Positions 45,902 through 55,665 of a stretch of DNA of 64,000 bases are shown here, in pieces. The DNA is from Bradyrhizobium genosp. SA-3 (lineage in GTDB: Bacteria; Pseudomonadota; Alphaproteobacteria; Rhizobiales; Xanthobacteraceae). Position 1 is the first letter of the stretch; the number at the start of each line of letters is the position of its first letter. Both the position numbers and the translations under genes were made by a program. A model generated the notes under the pieces. That model saw nothing but the letters and a program-made list of their open reading frames with translations, was not told the origin of the DNA and did not search any database. The stretch covers positions 35,732-99,731 of the forward strand of contig NZ_PSRT01000008.1 in the NCBI RefSeq assembly GCF_004212635.1, given 5' to 3'.

Positions 45902-46777
45902 ATGCTGGATTTCGTTCAGCAGCTGGTCAGCGGTGTTGCGCTCGGCTGCGTCTACGGCCTGATCGCGCTCGGCTTCGTGCTCGTCTACAAGGCCACCGAG
46001 GTCGTCAATTTCGCCCAGGGCGATCTGATGATGCTCGGCGGCTTCTTCGCTTTCACCTTCATCGGCATGATGGGCCTGAACTACTGGATCGGCTTTGCCG
46101 GTGCGGTGGCCGCCATGGCGCTGTTCGGCATGCTGGCCGAGCGGGTGGTGGTGCGGCCGATCCTCGGCTATCCGCAATTCTCCATCATCATGGCGACGAT
46201 CGGGCTCGGCTATTTCCTGCGCTCGATCGCCGGCATGATCTGGGGCACCGACGATCTGAAGATCGAGACGCCGTTCAGCCAGGGCGTGCTGCGCATGGGC
46301 TCGCTGGTGCTCGCCTACGACAAGCTCTCGGTGATCGCAGCGACGATGATCCTGTGCACGCTGCTCTGGCTGTTCTTCAACAAGACCACGCTCGGCACCG
46401 CGATGCGCGCCAGCTCCGAGAATATGCTGGCGGCCTATTACATGGGCATTCCGGTCAAGCGCGTGGTGTCGATCGTCTGGGCCATCAGCGCGGCGGTCGC
46501 GACCTGCGCCGGCGTGCTGCTGGCGCCGATCACCTTCATTCACTCCAATGTCGGCCTCGTGCTCGGCCTGAAGGCGTTTCCGGCCGCCGTGCTCGGTGGC
46601 TTCGGCTCGATCCCGGGCGCAGTCGTTGGTGGCGTGCTGATCGGCGTCATCGAGAGCATGGCCGGCTTTTATTTGCCCGAAGGCTGGAAGGACGCCGCGC
46701 CCTACATCGTGCTGCTCACCGTGCTGCTTTTGAAGCCTGAAGGCCTGTTCGGCCTCCACGTCCGCAAGAAGGTCTGA
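45902..46777 (+). CDS. livH: Branched-chain amino-acid-type ABC permease (LivH)
   Basis: A 291-residue permease with about eight TM helices. LivH hallmarks are GVALGCVYGLIALGFVLVYK, VVNFAQGDLMMLGGF, and GFGSIPGAVVGGVLIGVIES. GGGAGGA precedes ATG 45902. First gene of livHMGF, acyl-CoA synthetase, binding protein; livM follows after 5 bp. Confidence 0.93.
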   Translation: MLDFVQQLVSGVALGCVYGLIALGFVLVYKATEVVNFAQGDLMMLGGFFAFTFIGMMGLNYWIGFAGAVAAMALFGMLAERVVVRPILGYPQFSIIMATIGLGYFLRSIAGMIWGTDDLKIETPFSQGVLRMGSLVLAYDKLSVIAATMILCTLLWLFFNKTTLGTAMRASSENMLAAYYMGIPVKRVVSIVWAISAAVATCAGVLLAPITFIHSNVGLVLGLKAFPAAVLGGFGSIPGAVVGGVLIGVIESMAGFYLPEGWKDAAPYIVLLTVLLLKPEGLFGLHVRKKV

Positions 46778-46782
46778 ACGCC

Positions 46783-47934
46783 ATGCGCTTCCTGTTCAAG
46801 ACCGACTATGAAGACGACATCAAACTGTTTCCGCATTCGGGCTACGTCGTCACCTATGGAATCCTGGTCGCGCTGCTGCTGATCGCACCCTATGTGCTCT
46901 CCAGCTATCTGATGAGCCAGCTCGTCTTCGTCTGCATCTATGCGACCGTCGGCGTGGCGCTGCTGATCCTGACCGGGTTCACGGGGCAGGCCTCGCTCGG
47001 CCACGCCGCGTTCCTCGCGATCGGGGCCTATACCGCTGCCTATTTGCAGACATACAACGTGCCGTTTCCGGTCTACTTCCTTGCCGCCGGGGCCTTGACC
47101 GGCATCATCGGCGCGTTGGTCGGTTTTCCCGCCCTGCGCCTGACCGGCATCTACCTCGTCATCGCCACCATCTCCTTTGCCTTGATCGTGGAGGAGGTCC
47201 TGGCGCGCTGGGAGAGCGTCACCAACGGCAACGAGGGCATGCGGATCAAGACGCTGTCGCTGCTCGGCGTCACGGTCCCGCGTGACAGCCCGGCCTTCTA
47301 TTACCTGTGCCTTGCCGTGTTGGTGCTGACCATCGTCGGCACGCTCAACCTGTTGCGTTCGCCCACGGGCCGCGCCTTTGTCGCGATCCGCGACTCCGAG
47401 ACGGCGGCGCGCAGCATGGGCGTCAACGTCGCGCTCTACAAGGTCAAGTCCTTTGCGATCTCGGCGGCGATCACCGGCCTTGCCGGCGTGCTGTTCGCGC
47501 ATAAGCTCTCCTTCATCTCGCCGGAGATGTTCACGCTGCAGCTCTCGATCGAATTTATCATCGTGATCCTGATCGGCGGCGCCTTCAGCCTGCACGGCGC
47601 GGTGCTGGGCGCGATCTTCATCGTCATGATCGATCCGTTCTTGACTTACCTCAAGGACGACATGCCCGGCATCATCGCCGGCGTCACCGCGACCTTTGGT
47701 GCGAGCCCGGCGACTGCGGGCAACGTCCAGTCAAAAGTCGCGGCCTTCGCCTCGCTCAACGGCCTGAAAGGCGCGATCTACGGCATCATCATCGTGCTGT
47801 TCGTGCTGTTCGAGCCGCTCGGGCTCTACGGCCGCTGGCTCAAGATCAAGCTCTTCTTCCAGCTGTTCCCGCTCTACAAGCGCGCCACCTTCAAGCGACA
47901 GAAGATCTACGTGAAGTCGGAGCGCAACCGATGA
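46783..47934 (+). CDS. livM: Branched-chain amino-acid-type ABC permease (LivM)
   Basis: A 383-residue permease. LivM hallmarks are GFTGQASLGHAAFLAIGAYT, LRLTGIYLVIATISFALI and FAISAAITGLAGVLFAHK. There is an N-terminal cytoplasmic extension and an extended central and C-terminal part. Its stop overlaps livG by 4 bp (ATGA). Together with LivH it forms the import channel. Confidence 0.93.
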   Translation: MRFLFKTDYEDDIKLFPHSGYVVTYGILVALLLIAPYVLSSYLMSQLVFVCIYATVGVALLILTGFTGQASLGHAAFLAIGAYTAAYLQTYNVPFPVYFLAAGALTGIIGALVGFPALRLTGIYLVIATISFALIVEEVLARWESVTNGNEGMRIKTLSLLGVTVPRDSPAFYYLCLAVLVLTIVGTLNLLRSPTGRAFVAIRDSETAARSMGVNVALYKVKSFAISAAITGLAGVLFAHKLSFISPEMFTLQLSIEFIIVILIGGAFSLHGAVLGAIFIVMIDPFLTYLKDDMPGIIAGVTATFGASPATAGNVQSKVAAFASLNGLKGAIYGIIIVLFVLFEPLGLYGRWLKIKLFFQLFPLYKRATFKRQKIYVKSERNR

Positions 47935-48689
47935 GCTATTTTCGCGCCGAGAACCTGTCGCTGCACTTCGGCGGTCTCAAGGCCGTCGATGCGGTCTCGT
48001 TCGCGGTCGAGAAGGGAGAGATCCTCTCGATCATCGGTCCCAATGGTGCCGGCAAGAGCTCGATCTTCAACCTGATCTCGCGGATCTACCGGCCGACCTC
48101 GGGCCGCATTTTCTTCGAGGACCAGGACATCACGGAGCAGCCGCCCTACGACATCGCCAAGCTCGGCATCGCCCGCACCTTCCAGAACATCGAGCTGTTC
48201 GAGAACGCGACCGTGCTCTCCAATCTGCTGGTCGGCCGCCATCGCCATTCCACCACACAACTCTGGCAGGAGCTGCTGTTCCTGCCGAGCGTGCGAGCCA
48301 ACGAGAAGGTGCACCGCCGCCGGGTCGAGCAGGTGATCGAATTCCTCGATCTCGAACCCTATCGCGACAAGCTCATCTCCGGCCTTCCCTATGGCGTACG
48401 CAAGGTGATCGAGCTGGCGCGCGCGCTGTGCTCGGAGCCGAAGCTGATCCTGCTCGACGAGCCGTCCTCCGGCCTCAATGTCGAGGAGACCGACGACATG
48501 TCGTTCTGGATCCGTGACTTGAAGAACGAGCTCGGTGTCACCGTGCTGATGGTCGAACACGACATGTCGCTGGTCAATCGCGTCTCCGATCGCGTCATCG
48601 CGCTGAACTACGGCCGGGTGCTCGCGATGGGCTCCCCGGCCGAGGTGCAGCAGCACCCCGACGTCGTCGCCGCATATCTGGGAGCCTGA
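47931..48689 (+). CDS. livG: Branched-chain amino-acid-type ABC ATPase (LivG)
   Basis: A 252-residue ATPase. P-loop GPNGAGKSSIFNL, Walker B LILLDEPSSGLNVEE and switch His in MVEHDMSLV are present. The ABC signature is GVRKVIELARAL-like (PYGVRKVIELARAL) rather than LSGGQ, as is usual in LivG. Overlaps livM; livF follows after 4 bp. Confidence 0.93.
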   Translation: MSYFRAENLSLHFGGLKAVDAVSFAVEKGEILSIIGPNGAGKSSIFNLISRIYRPTSGRIFFEDQDITEQPPYDIAKLGIARTFQNIELFENATVLSNLLVGRHRHSTTQLWQELLFLPSVRANEKVHRRRVEQVIEFLDLEPYRDKLISGLPYGVRKVIELARALCSEPKLILLDEPSSGLNVEETDDMSFWIRDLKNELGVTVLMVEHDMSLVNRVSDRVIALNYGRVLAMGSPAEVQQHPDVVAAYLGA

Positions 48690-48693
48690 GGCG

Positions 48694-49482
48694 ATGGATG
48701 CCACCGCGACACCCGAGACCATCCTGAAGCTCTCGAACATCGAGAGCTATTACGGGCCGATCATGGCGATCCGCGGCATCTCGCTGGAGGTGCCGCGCGG
48801 CCGCATCGTCACGCTGCTTGGCGCCAATGGCGCCGGCAAGACCACGGTGCTGAAGACGATTTCGGGCATCCTCGATCCGCAGAAGGGCGCGATCGAGTTC
48901 ATGGGCAAGCCGATCCAGCGCATGGAAGCCGACAGGATCGTGCGGCTCGGCCTCAGCCACGTGCCGGAGGGGCGCGAAGTCTTCCCGTTCCTCTCGGTGC
49001 GCGAAAACCTGATGATGGGCGCCTATCCGCGCCGGGACCGCGACGGCGTCGCGGAAGATCTGGAGCGCGTCTACGGCTATTTCCCGCGCCTGAAGGAGCG
49101 CATCAACCAGCCGGCCGGTCAACTCTCCGGCGGCGAGCAGCAGATGCTGGCGATCGGCCGCGCCCTGATGAACCGGCCGACGCTGTTGCTGCTCGACGAG
49201 CCTTCGCTCGGCCTGTCGCCGCTGCTGGTGAAGGAGATCTTCACCATCATCCGCCGCGTCAACGAGGAGCAGGGCATGTCGATCCTGCTGGTCGAGCAGA
49301 ACGCCAAGGTGGCGCTGGAGACCGCGCATTACGGCTATGTCCTGGAGATCGGCCGGATCGTGATGAACGACACCTGCGACCGCTTGATGCATTCCCAGGA
49401 CATCCAGGAATTTTACCTTGGCGCCAAAGAAGCGGGCGCGAGAGGCGAACGGCGCTGGAAAAAGAAGAAAACGTGGCGTTAG
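48694..49482 (+). CDS. livF: Branched-chain amino-acid-type ABC ATPase (LivF)
   Basis: A 262-residue ATPase with P-loop GANGAGKTTVLKT, signature LSGGEQQMLAIGRAL and Walker B LLLLDEPSLGLSP. It has a basic C-terminal tail (GERRWKKKKTWR) beyond the usual LivF end. The acyl-CoA synthetase gene starts 78 bp later. Confidence 0.93.
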   Translation: MDATATPETILKLSNIESYYGPIMAIRGISLEVPRGRIVTLLGANGAGKTTVLKTISGILDPQKGAIEFMGKPIQRMEADRIVRLGLSHVPEGREVFPFLSVRENLMMGAYPRRDRDGVAEDLERVYGYFPRLKERINQPAGQLSGGEQQMLAIGRALMNRPTLLLLDEPSLGLSPLLVKEIFTIIRRVNEEQGMSILLVEQNAKVALETAHYGYVLEIGRIVMNDTCDRLMHSQDIQEFYLGAKEAGARGERRWKKKKTWR

Positions 49483-49560
49483 ATGGAGGAGCCCCTCCGT
49501 AAGACATAGACCGCCGGCAAGGCAGGCAGCGGAAGGGAAAGCGACAAGGAGGAGAGGCGC

Positions 49561-51398
49561 ATGGCCCGACCGGCGGTGCTGACGGTCGCTGATACGATCG
49601 CGAAGAGCTTTCTGCGCGCCGTCGAGACGCGGGGCGACAGGCCGGCGATCCGCGAGAAGAAATTCGGCATCTGGCAGCCGACGAGCTGGCGTCAATGGCT
49701 GGAGATCTCAAAGGAGGTCGCCTACGCGCTTCGCGCAATCGGCTTCATGCCCGGCGACGTCGGCTCCATCATCGCCAATGCCGTGCCCGAATGGGTCCAT
49801 GCCGACATGGGCATCCTGTGCGCCGGCGGCGTCTCTTCCGGCATCTATCCCACCGACGCATCCTCCCAGGTCGAATATCTCGTCAACGACTCCAGAACAA
49901 AGGTGATCTTCGTCGAGGACGAGGAGCAGCTCGACAAGGTCCTCGCCTGCCGGGCCCGCTGTCCTACCTTGCAGAAGATCATCGTGTTCGACATGGAGGG
50001 CCTCCGCGGCTTCTCCGACGACATGGTGATGTCGCTCGACGAGTTCCGCGCGCTCGGCTGCAATCACATGGTCGGCCGCGAGGCGCTGTGGCAGGAGATG
50101 ATCGACAGCCGCAGCGCCGGCGACCTCGCGATCCTCGTCTACACGTCGGGCACGACGGGGCCGCCCAAGGGGGCGATGCATGCCAACCGCAGCGTGACGC
50201 ATCAGATGCGCCACGCCAACGATTTCATCCCGGCGCAGGAAGACGAGGACCGGCTGATCTTTCTGCCGCTCTGCCACGTCGCCGAGCGCATCGGCGGCTA
50301 CTACATCTCGGTCGCGCTCGGCTCGGTGATGAACTTTGCCGAGAGCCCGGAGACCGTGCCGGATAATTTGCGCGAGGTGCAGCCGACCGTTTTCCTGGCG
50401 GTGCCGCGCATCTGGGAAAAATTCTATTCCGCCATCACCATCGCGCTGAAGGATGCGACGCCGCTCCAGCAATGGGTCTATCGCCGCGCCATCGGTGTCG
50501 GCTACCGCATGGTCGATTGCCGGCTCGAGGGCAAGGCGCCGTCGCTGTCGCTGCGCCTCGCCAACCGCCTCGCTTATCGCATCGCATTCCGCAACATCCG
50601 CCGCATGATCGGGCTCGACCGCTGCCGCATCGCCTTCACCGGCGCGGCGCCGATCGCCCCAGAGCTGATCCGCTGGTATCTCGCGCTCGGCATCGACATG
50701 CACGAGTCTATGGCCAGACCGAGAATTGCGGGGTGGCCACCATGATGCCGGCGGAGCGGATCAAGCTCGGCTCGGTCGGCACGGCCGTCCCCTGGGGTGA
50801 GGTCGCGCTGTCGCCCGACGGCGAGATCCTGATCAAGGGCGACTTCCTGTTCATGGGCTACCTGAACCAGCCGGAGAAGACGGCCGAGACCATCGATCAA
50901 CGCGGCTGGCTGCACACCGGCGACGTCGGCACCATCGACAATGAAGGCTTCGTCCGCATCACCGACCGGATGAAGGACATCATCATCACCTCGGGCGGCA
51001 AGAACATCACGCCCTCCGAGATCGAGAACCAGCTCAAATTCTCGCCTTACATCTCGGACGCCGTGGTGATCGGCGACAAGCGGCCGTATCTGACCTGCCT
51101 CGTGATGATCGACCAGGAGAACGTCGAGAAGTTCGCGCAGGACCACGACATTCCGTTCACCAATTATGCCAGCCTGTGTCGGGCGACGGAGATTCAGGAC
51201 CTGATCTGGCGCGAGATCGAACAGGTCAACGGCAATTTCGCCCGCGTCGAGACCATCAAGAAGTTCTACCTGATCGAGCGCCAGCTCACCCCGGAGGACG
51301 AGGAACTGACGCCGACCATGAAGCTGAAGCGCGGCTTCGTGAACAAGCGCTACGCTGCCGAGATCGAGGCGATGTATCGCCAGCGCGCGGTGGCGTGA
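49561..51398 (+). pseudogene. AMP-dependent acyl-CoA synthetase in the liv-type operon, apparently frameshifted
   Basis: With one base restored it encodes 612 residues, the normal size for long-chain or aromatic acyl-CoA ligases. The AMP motif ILVYTSGTTGPPKGAMHAN is present, as are the adenylate motif YGQTENCGV (read in the second frame) and GWLHTGDVGTIDNEGFVRI with TDRMKDIIITSGGKNITPSE. The break is at about 50703-50708: GIDMHE is followed in the next frame by VYGQTENCG, so gag-gtc-tat has lost one G. It probably activates the imported acid with CoA and ATP. It may be a sequencing error; the operon looks intact otherwise. Confidence 0.85.
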
Positions 51399-51498
51399 GG
51401 CGCATGGCCGGAACGCCGTGCGCCAGGCGACGCTGAAATCAGCGAAGGAGCGATGGCCACGCCCTTCGCGCAACACGGGCCAGGGAGAGGAGATATCA

Positions 51499-52698
51499 AT
51501 GTCGAAGTCGTTCAAGGCGTTCGGCCTTGCGGTGAGCGCAGTGGTGCTCACGCATCTGCCGGCCGCGGCGCAGACCAAGGTCACCAATGAGGGCATCTCG
51601 GCATCCGAGATCGTCATCGGCACTCACCAGGATCTGTCGGGTCCGATCAAGGGTTGGGGCGTCCCGGTCGCAAACGGCATGAAGATGGCGACCGAGGAGA
51701 TCAATGCGTCCGGTGGGATCAATGGCCGCAAGATTCGGCTGGTCGTCGAGGACAGCGGCTATGATCCGAAAAAGGCCGTGCTGGCTTCGCAAAAACTGAT
51801 CGAGCGTGACAAGATCTTCGCGATGGTGGGGCCGATGGGATCACCGACAGTGCTCGCCGCGCAGGACATCCTGTTCGACGCCGGCGTCATGCAGCTCTTC
51901 CCGCTGACGGCGGCCGAGTTCACCTTCAAGTTCGATCCGGCCAAGCCGCAGGAGCGGCTGAAGTTCAACAACCTCCTGCCGTACGTCGAGAGCACGCGGG
52001 CCGCGCTGAAATACATGATGGAGTGGAAGGGCTTCAAGAAGCCCTGCATCATGCATCAGGACGACGAGTACGGTAAGAACGTGCTCGACGGCTTCAACCA
52101 GCAGCTCACCGCAATGAAGGCGCAGCCGGCTTCGATCACGAGCTACAAGCGCGGCGCCTCCGATTTCAGCGCGCAGATCGCCAAGATGAAGTCCGATGGC
52201 TGCGACCTCGTCCTGCTCGGCACTGTGCTCCGCGAGACCATAGGGGCGATGAGCGAAGCCAAGAAGCTCGGCTGGGACGTCACCTTCCTCGGTGCGACAC
52301 CGACCAACGTGATGGAGGTGCCGATGCTCGGCAAGGAAGCCGTCGAAGGTCTCTACGCCGCCAGCGGCTTCGAGATTCCTTACGAAGACACCGCCAAGGG
52401 CAAGGTCAAGGACTGGCTGGTCAACTACAAGAAGATGTTTGGCACCGACGCCAACACGCAGGCCATCATCGGCTACAATGCGGTGACGACGTTTGCGTTC
52501 TATGCGAACAAGGCGGGCAAGGATCTCACGGGTCAGAAGATGCTGGATGCGCTGGAGTCGGGCGACAAATTCCTCGACATCTTCAACTCGCCCCCGACCA
52601 AGTTCTCCAAGACCGACCACCTCGCCAACACCATCACTCAGGTGCAGCAGGTCAAGGGCGGCCGCTGGGTGCTGGTGAAGGACAATCTGATGTTTTGA
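51499..52698 (+). CDS. Substrate-binding protein of the liv-type ABC operon
   Basis: A 399-residue periplasmic binding protein of the LivK/peripla_BP_6 family, with signal peptide ending AAAQ near residue 25. Landmarks are IVIGTHQDLSGPIKGWGVPV, ASGGINGRKIRLVVEDSGYD and the C-terminal GRWVLVKDNLMF. GAGAGGAGA precedes ATG 51499. In many Bradyrhizobium and Rhodopseudomonas operons such proteins bind aromatic or fatty acids rather than amino acids; the co-encoded acyl-CoA synthetase supports this here. Confidence 0.92.
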   Translation: MSKSFKAFGLAVSAVVLTHLPAAAQTKVTNEGISASEIVIGTHQDLSGPIKGWGVPVANGMKMATEEINASGGINGRKIRLVVEDSGYDPKKAVLASQKLIERDKIFAMVGPMGSPTVLAAQDILFDAGVMQLFPLTAAEFTFKFDPAKPQERLKFNNLLPYVESTRAALKYMMEWKGFKKPCIMHQDDEYGKNVLDGFNQQLTAMKAQPASITSYKRGASDFSAQIAKMKSDGCDLVLLGTVLRETIGAMSEAKKLGWDVTFLGATPTNVMEVPMLGKEAVEGLYAASGFEIPYEDTAKGKVKDWLVNYKKMFGTDANTQAIIGYNAVTTFAFYANKAGKDLTGQKMLDALESGDKFLDIFNSPPTKFSKTDHLANTITQVQQVKGGRWVLVKDNLMF

Positions 52699-52704
52699 TC
52701 TCGG

Positions 52705-52870
52705 CCTCTCCCCGCGTGCGGGGAGAGGCCGGAATTTGCGCAAGCAAATTCCGGGTGAGGGGGAGTCTCCGCGAGTCCGGCTTTCACTGTGTTTGTGGAA
52801 GCAGCCCCTCACCCCAACCCTCTCAGCGCGAGCGAAGCTCGTCGCGGCCCCGTAAGAACGGGGAGAGGGA
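52705..52870. repeat. RIME-like double-hairpin repeat
   Basis: cctctccccgcgtgcggggagagg (a 10-bp hairpin, 52705-52728) is followed by ggaatttgcg...gcaaattcc and gtgaggggg, then a mirrored half with cccctcaccccaaccctctc. The second half is interrupted by an insertion-like stretch (near 52826-52858) before gggagaggg. It lies between the liv-type operon and a convergent gene and may serve as the terminator of both. Confidence 0.7.
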
Positions 52871-52881
52871 GAAGAGGGAGC

Positions 52882-53997
52882 CTACGATCCCCCACCCGCT
52901 GTCCCCGAATTCACCGGGGCCAGCTCGTCCTCCCGGCAGCGCCAGCCATCGGCGGCTTTCACGAAGGCGAAAGTCCGCTGGATCCGCAGGCGGCGCGTGA
53001 CGTTGAAGGCTTCTGCGTCACGCTCCTTGTTGCCGGCTCCCGGCTGCGGACGACCGGTTCTGGCGTCCCAGCAGGTACCGGTGCAGGTGGAGGCGACCTT
53101 GCTGCACATGGTGAAGGGCGCCAGCACGGCCATCTCGATCTCGCCCGTGACCTGCGCCTCCTGCTCGGTCACCTGGCTGTCGAGCGCGTAGACGCGGTTG
53201 ATGCGGAGGAAATTTCCACACGAATTGGCGGCGTGAATCCGCGCGGCGCAGAAATCGACCGCGTCGGTGTCGGGCGAGTGGGCCGCGACCTGCCGGCCGA
53301 ACACTTTCTTGGGGTCGCCTCTCGCGGCGCGAATCTCGTCGGTCTTGCGCTTCAAATGTTCGGCGAGACAGTCCTCCGCGGACTCCAGCTCCAGGAGCGG
53401 CACGTTCTCCTTGCCGACCAGATTGCATTTGCGGTCGCGCTCTCGCGTCCACCTTCCATATTCGGCGAAGGCAAAGCGCGCTGCGGTCGGGTCCAGCTTG
53501 CCGATCAGGCCGAGCACTTGGCTGTTCAACTCGGTTTCGACAAGTGCCAGCGCTGGGTCCGCGCAGATCAGCGCGCCCGCCGCGGTGTTGGCGGCAAGAC
53601 AGTCGAAATCCGGATCGCGCACGATCGCGGCGCGCTCCTCGGTCACCTTGAGCAGGCAGGCCTTCACCCGGTCGAAATCGTCGGCGCGAATCGCGGTCTG
53701 GCCGACGATGCCGCAGCTGAGGTTGCGCTGCCGGTTCCAGATCGCATTCTCCTCGATCGCGGGCAGGCGATCGGGCAGGCGGGCGAGCCGTGCCTCGATC
53801 GCCGTGCTCAGCTTCTCGGCGGCGGCGGCAAGCTCGGAATCACCGCAGAACAATTGGTTGCCGGGATCGCGAATCTGCTGGCAGTTGTTCTTGGCGAACA
53901 GCGGCAGCCTGTCGGCGATGGGGCGGTCGGATTGCGCGGAGGCTGGTGCCGCCGGCAACGCCAGCAGCGCAAGCACAGTCATCACGATGAACCGCAT
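52882..53997 (-). CDS. Exported protein with LprI (DUF1311)-type cysteine repeats
   Basis: A 371-residue exported protein with signal peptide MRFIVMTVLALLALPAAPASA. Two or three repeats have the LprI/DUF1311 pattern with paired cysteines: NCQQIRDPGNQLFCGDSEL, DFDCLAANTAAGALICADPA, and the linked SCGIVGQ / ACLLKV and KCNLVGKE / DCLAEHL. LprI-type domains inhibit lysozyme in some bacteria, but most are uncharacterised. The C-terminal part (VDFCAARIHAANSCGNFLRI onward) is a separate cysteine-bearing domain. It is convergent with the liv-type operon. Confidence 0.7.
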   Translation of the reverse strand: MRFIVMTVLALLALPAAPASAQSDRPIADRLPLFAKNNCQQIRDPGNQLFCGDSELAAAAEKLSTAIEARLARLPDRLPAIEENAIWNRQRNLSCGIVGQTAIRADDFDRVKACLLKVTEERAAIVRDPDFDCLAANTAAGALICADPALALVETELNSQVLGLIGKLDPTAARFAFAEYGRWTRERDRKCNLVGKENVPLLELESAEDCLAEHLKRKTDEIRAARGDPKKVFGRQVAAHSPDTDAVDFCAARIHAANSCGNFLRINRVYALDSQVTEQEAQVTGEIEMAVLAPFTMCSKVASTCTGTCWDARTGRPQPGAGNKERDAEAFNVTRRLRIQRTFAFVKAADGWRCREDELAPVNSGTAGGGS

Positions 53998-54106
53998 TCC
54001 AGTTGCCCCCGCATAGCCGCCGCCATGCTAGCGCCCCGGACGATGTGACGGAATGGCTTTGTGGCTGGACGGCTTATTCCAGAAGCGAGCTACAAGGTTC
54101 TGCAGC

Positions 54107-54267
54107 GTCGTCCCGGCGAAGGCCGGGACCCATAACCCTGGGGAGACGTTTGACGAAGATTGGTGGTTATTCGGCTTGCCTTTGGTACATGTACCTGCGT
54201 TCACCGAAAGATCACGCGGTATGGGTCCCGGCCCCCCGTGCGCAACTGCGCACTAGGCCGGGACGAC
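54107..54267. repeat. Palindromic intergenic repeat, third family
   Basis: gtcgtcccggc (54107-54117) is inverted at 54257-54267, and gccgggacccata (54122-54134) is inverted at 54220-54232. The four arms form a nested cruciform-like structure in the gap between the LprI-domain and LapG-like genes. Confidence 0.7.
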
Positions 54268-54311
54268 ACCGTATTGGGTTGCCTCGTCGCGCGCCTATAG
54301 AGGATCCGGGT

Positions 54312-55043
54312 TCAATGCGTCTCGGGGGCGACCATCGAGAACCGCACGGGTTCGTCGACATATTTCATCACGGCCGATTGGTAGAGCACGAACAGCGGCT
54401 GGTAGATCTGTGCAGCGTCGTCCTCGACCATCGCCATGCGGCGGTTGTCGAGCATCAGCCAGTGGCCGTCGAGCCGTGCGGCGGCCACCGCATGCGCCTC
54501 GCCGGCGCGGGTGTCGCGCACCACGACGATGCGGAGGTCTTCGGCGGCAACGCCGGCGAGCCGCAATGCGGCGAGCTTGGCAATGGCATAGTCTTCGCAA
54601 TCGCCCGCGCCGCGCTGGAAGGTCGCAAGCGGCGAGCTCCAGACGTCATCGGTGCCGTCATTGGCGGCCCGGATGGCGAGGTTGATGGCGCGGTTGGCTT
54701 CGCCCAGCCGCGCGCGGCCGTCGCGATCACGGGTCTGGTCGACGATGGCGAGCAGTTTCAGGGCCGCGGGCGATGCGCAATGGTCCCGGTCGCCATCGCA
54801 CAGCGCGAGCTGCACCATGTCGTCGTCGAGCTTGCCCTTCAGCGCGAGCCATTTCCGTTGCAGGCTGCCCGACGAGATGGCGAAGGCGAACACGCCGAAC
54901 GGCTCGGCGGATTTGCGCACGAGGACGCCGGCGCCCGGCGACAGCAGCGTGCCGGCGCGAAGCTCGGCGACCGATCCGAGCAGGATCAATGCGCACAAGA
55001 CAAGGATTGCGCGCCAAGCGCGCGAGCGAGCAGCGGTCTCCAT
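54312..55043 (-). CDS. LapG-like transglutaminase-like cysteine protease (BTLCP family)
   Basis: A 243-residue protein with an N-terminal membrane or signal segment (RAWRAILVLCALILLGSVAEL). The BTLCP catalytic triad is well placed: C149 in GDCEDYA, H184 in GEAHAVAA and D199 in LMLDNRR. The spacing of 35 and 15 residues is close to that of LapG, and the acidic residues around the Cys (D148, E150, D151) fit the Ca-binding site. LapG releases large adhesins by cutting a di-alanine motif near their N-terminus in the periplasm. The giant adhesin-like gene is divergent from it, 622 bp away. LapD was not found in the window. Confidence 0.85.
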   Translation of the reverse strand: METAARSRAWRAILVLCALILLGSVAELRAGTLLSPGAGVLVRKSAEPFGVFAFAISSGSLQRKWLALKGKLDDDMVQLALCDGDRDHCASPAALKLLAIVDQTRDRDGRARLGEANRAINLAIRAANDGTDDVWSSPLATFQRGAGDCEDYAIAKLAALRLAGVAAEDLRIVVVRDTRAGEAHAVAAARLDGHWLMLDNRRMAMVEDDAAQIYQPLFVLYQSAVMKYVDEPVRFSMVAPETH

Positions 55044-55665
55044 CTGACATCCCCTTCCCGGCTTCGCGAGATCCCCCTCGATCTCGACGTGCCGGGCTTT
55101 GTTGCTTTCGCGGAGATAGTGCGAGATGGGCCGTTTTGTTCTGCTTAACGCGCCCGGCAGGGGTCCCGAAACCGGGGAACAGGCTGAAACGCGCCTGCCC
55201 AGATTGCATAAAATTTTACGAATCAGGGGCTAGGGGAAGCGCCGCCTGCCGCGAAATGGAAGCAATTGCATGTCCTGGTTGTGCGCGCGGCGATTCCGCG
55301 TCCTATGGCTAACGACCCCGTTATTTCACGGGTTCTGTTAGTTGGGTCACAGATTTGGTTCCGTATTTGCCGCAGTGTGCTGCGGGGCACCACGAACAAA
55401 AGATGACACAAGTATTTGTTGCCAGATCTATACAATGGAATACGTAGAGGGACCGGAAATGGGCTCAAACAGGCCAAATTATACTCCAAAATATTTCTCG
55501 AATTGCCCCGCTTCCTCTATGGAGACTTGGTCCGATAGAGCCGATGGCGGCTTGGTGACGCGAAATCACACAAGCAATAGATGGTTTCGCTAAGGACTTG
55601 GTAATGCTATGCAAGCTTAGGCGGTCGATACTTACTTAGATTTTAACCCTTTTTACGGTGCCCGA
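55044..55665. other. 622-bp divergent intergenic region before the giant gene
   Basis: It lies between the LapG-like gene and the adhesin-like gene and is more AT-rich than its surroundings, especially beyond 55200. I see no credible coding frame; short open frames lack start signals. An imperfect inverted repeat (ctaacgaccccg 55309-55320 with cgggttctgttag 55329-55341) may be a hairpin or a regulator site. It presumably holds both promoters and a long leader for the adhesin gene. Confidence 0.5.
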
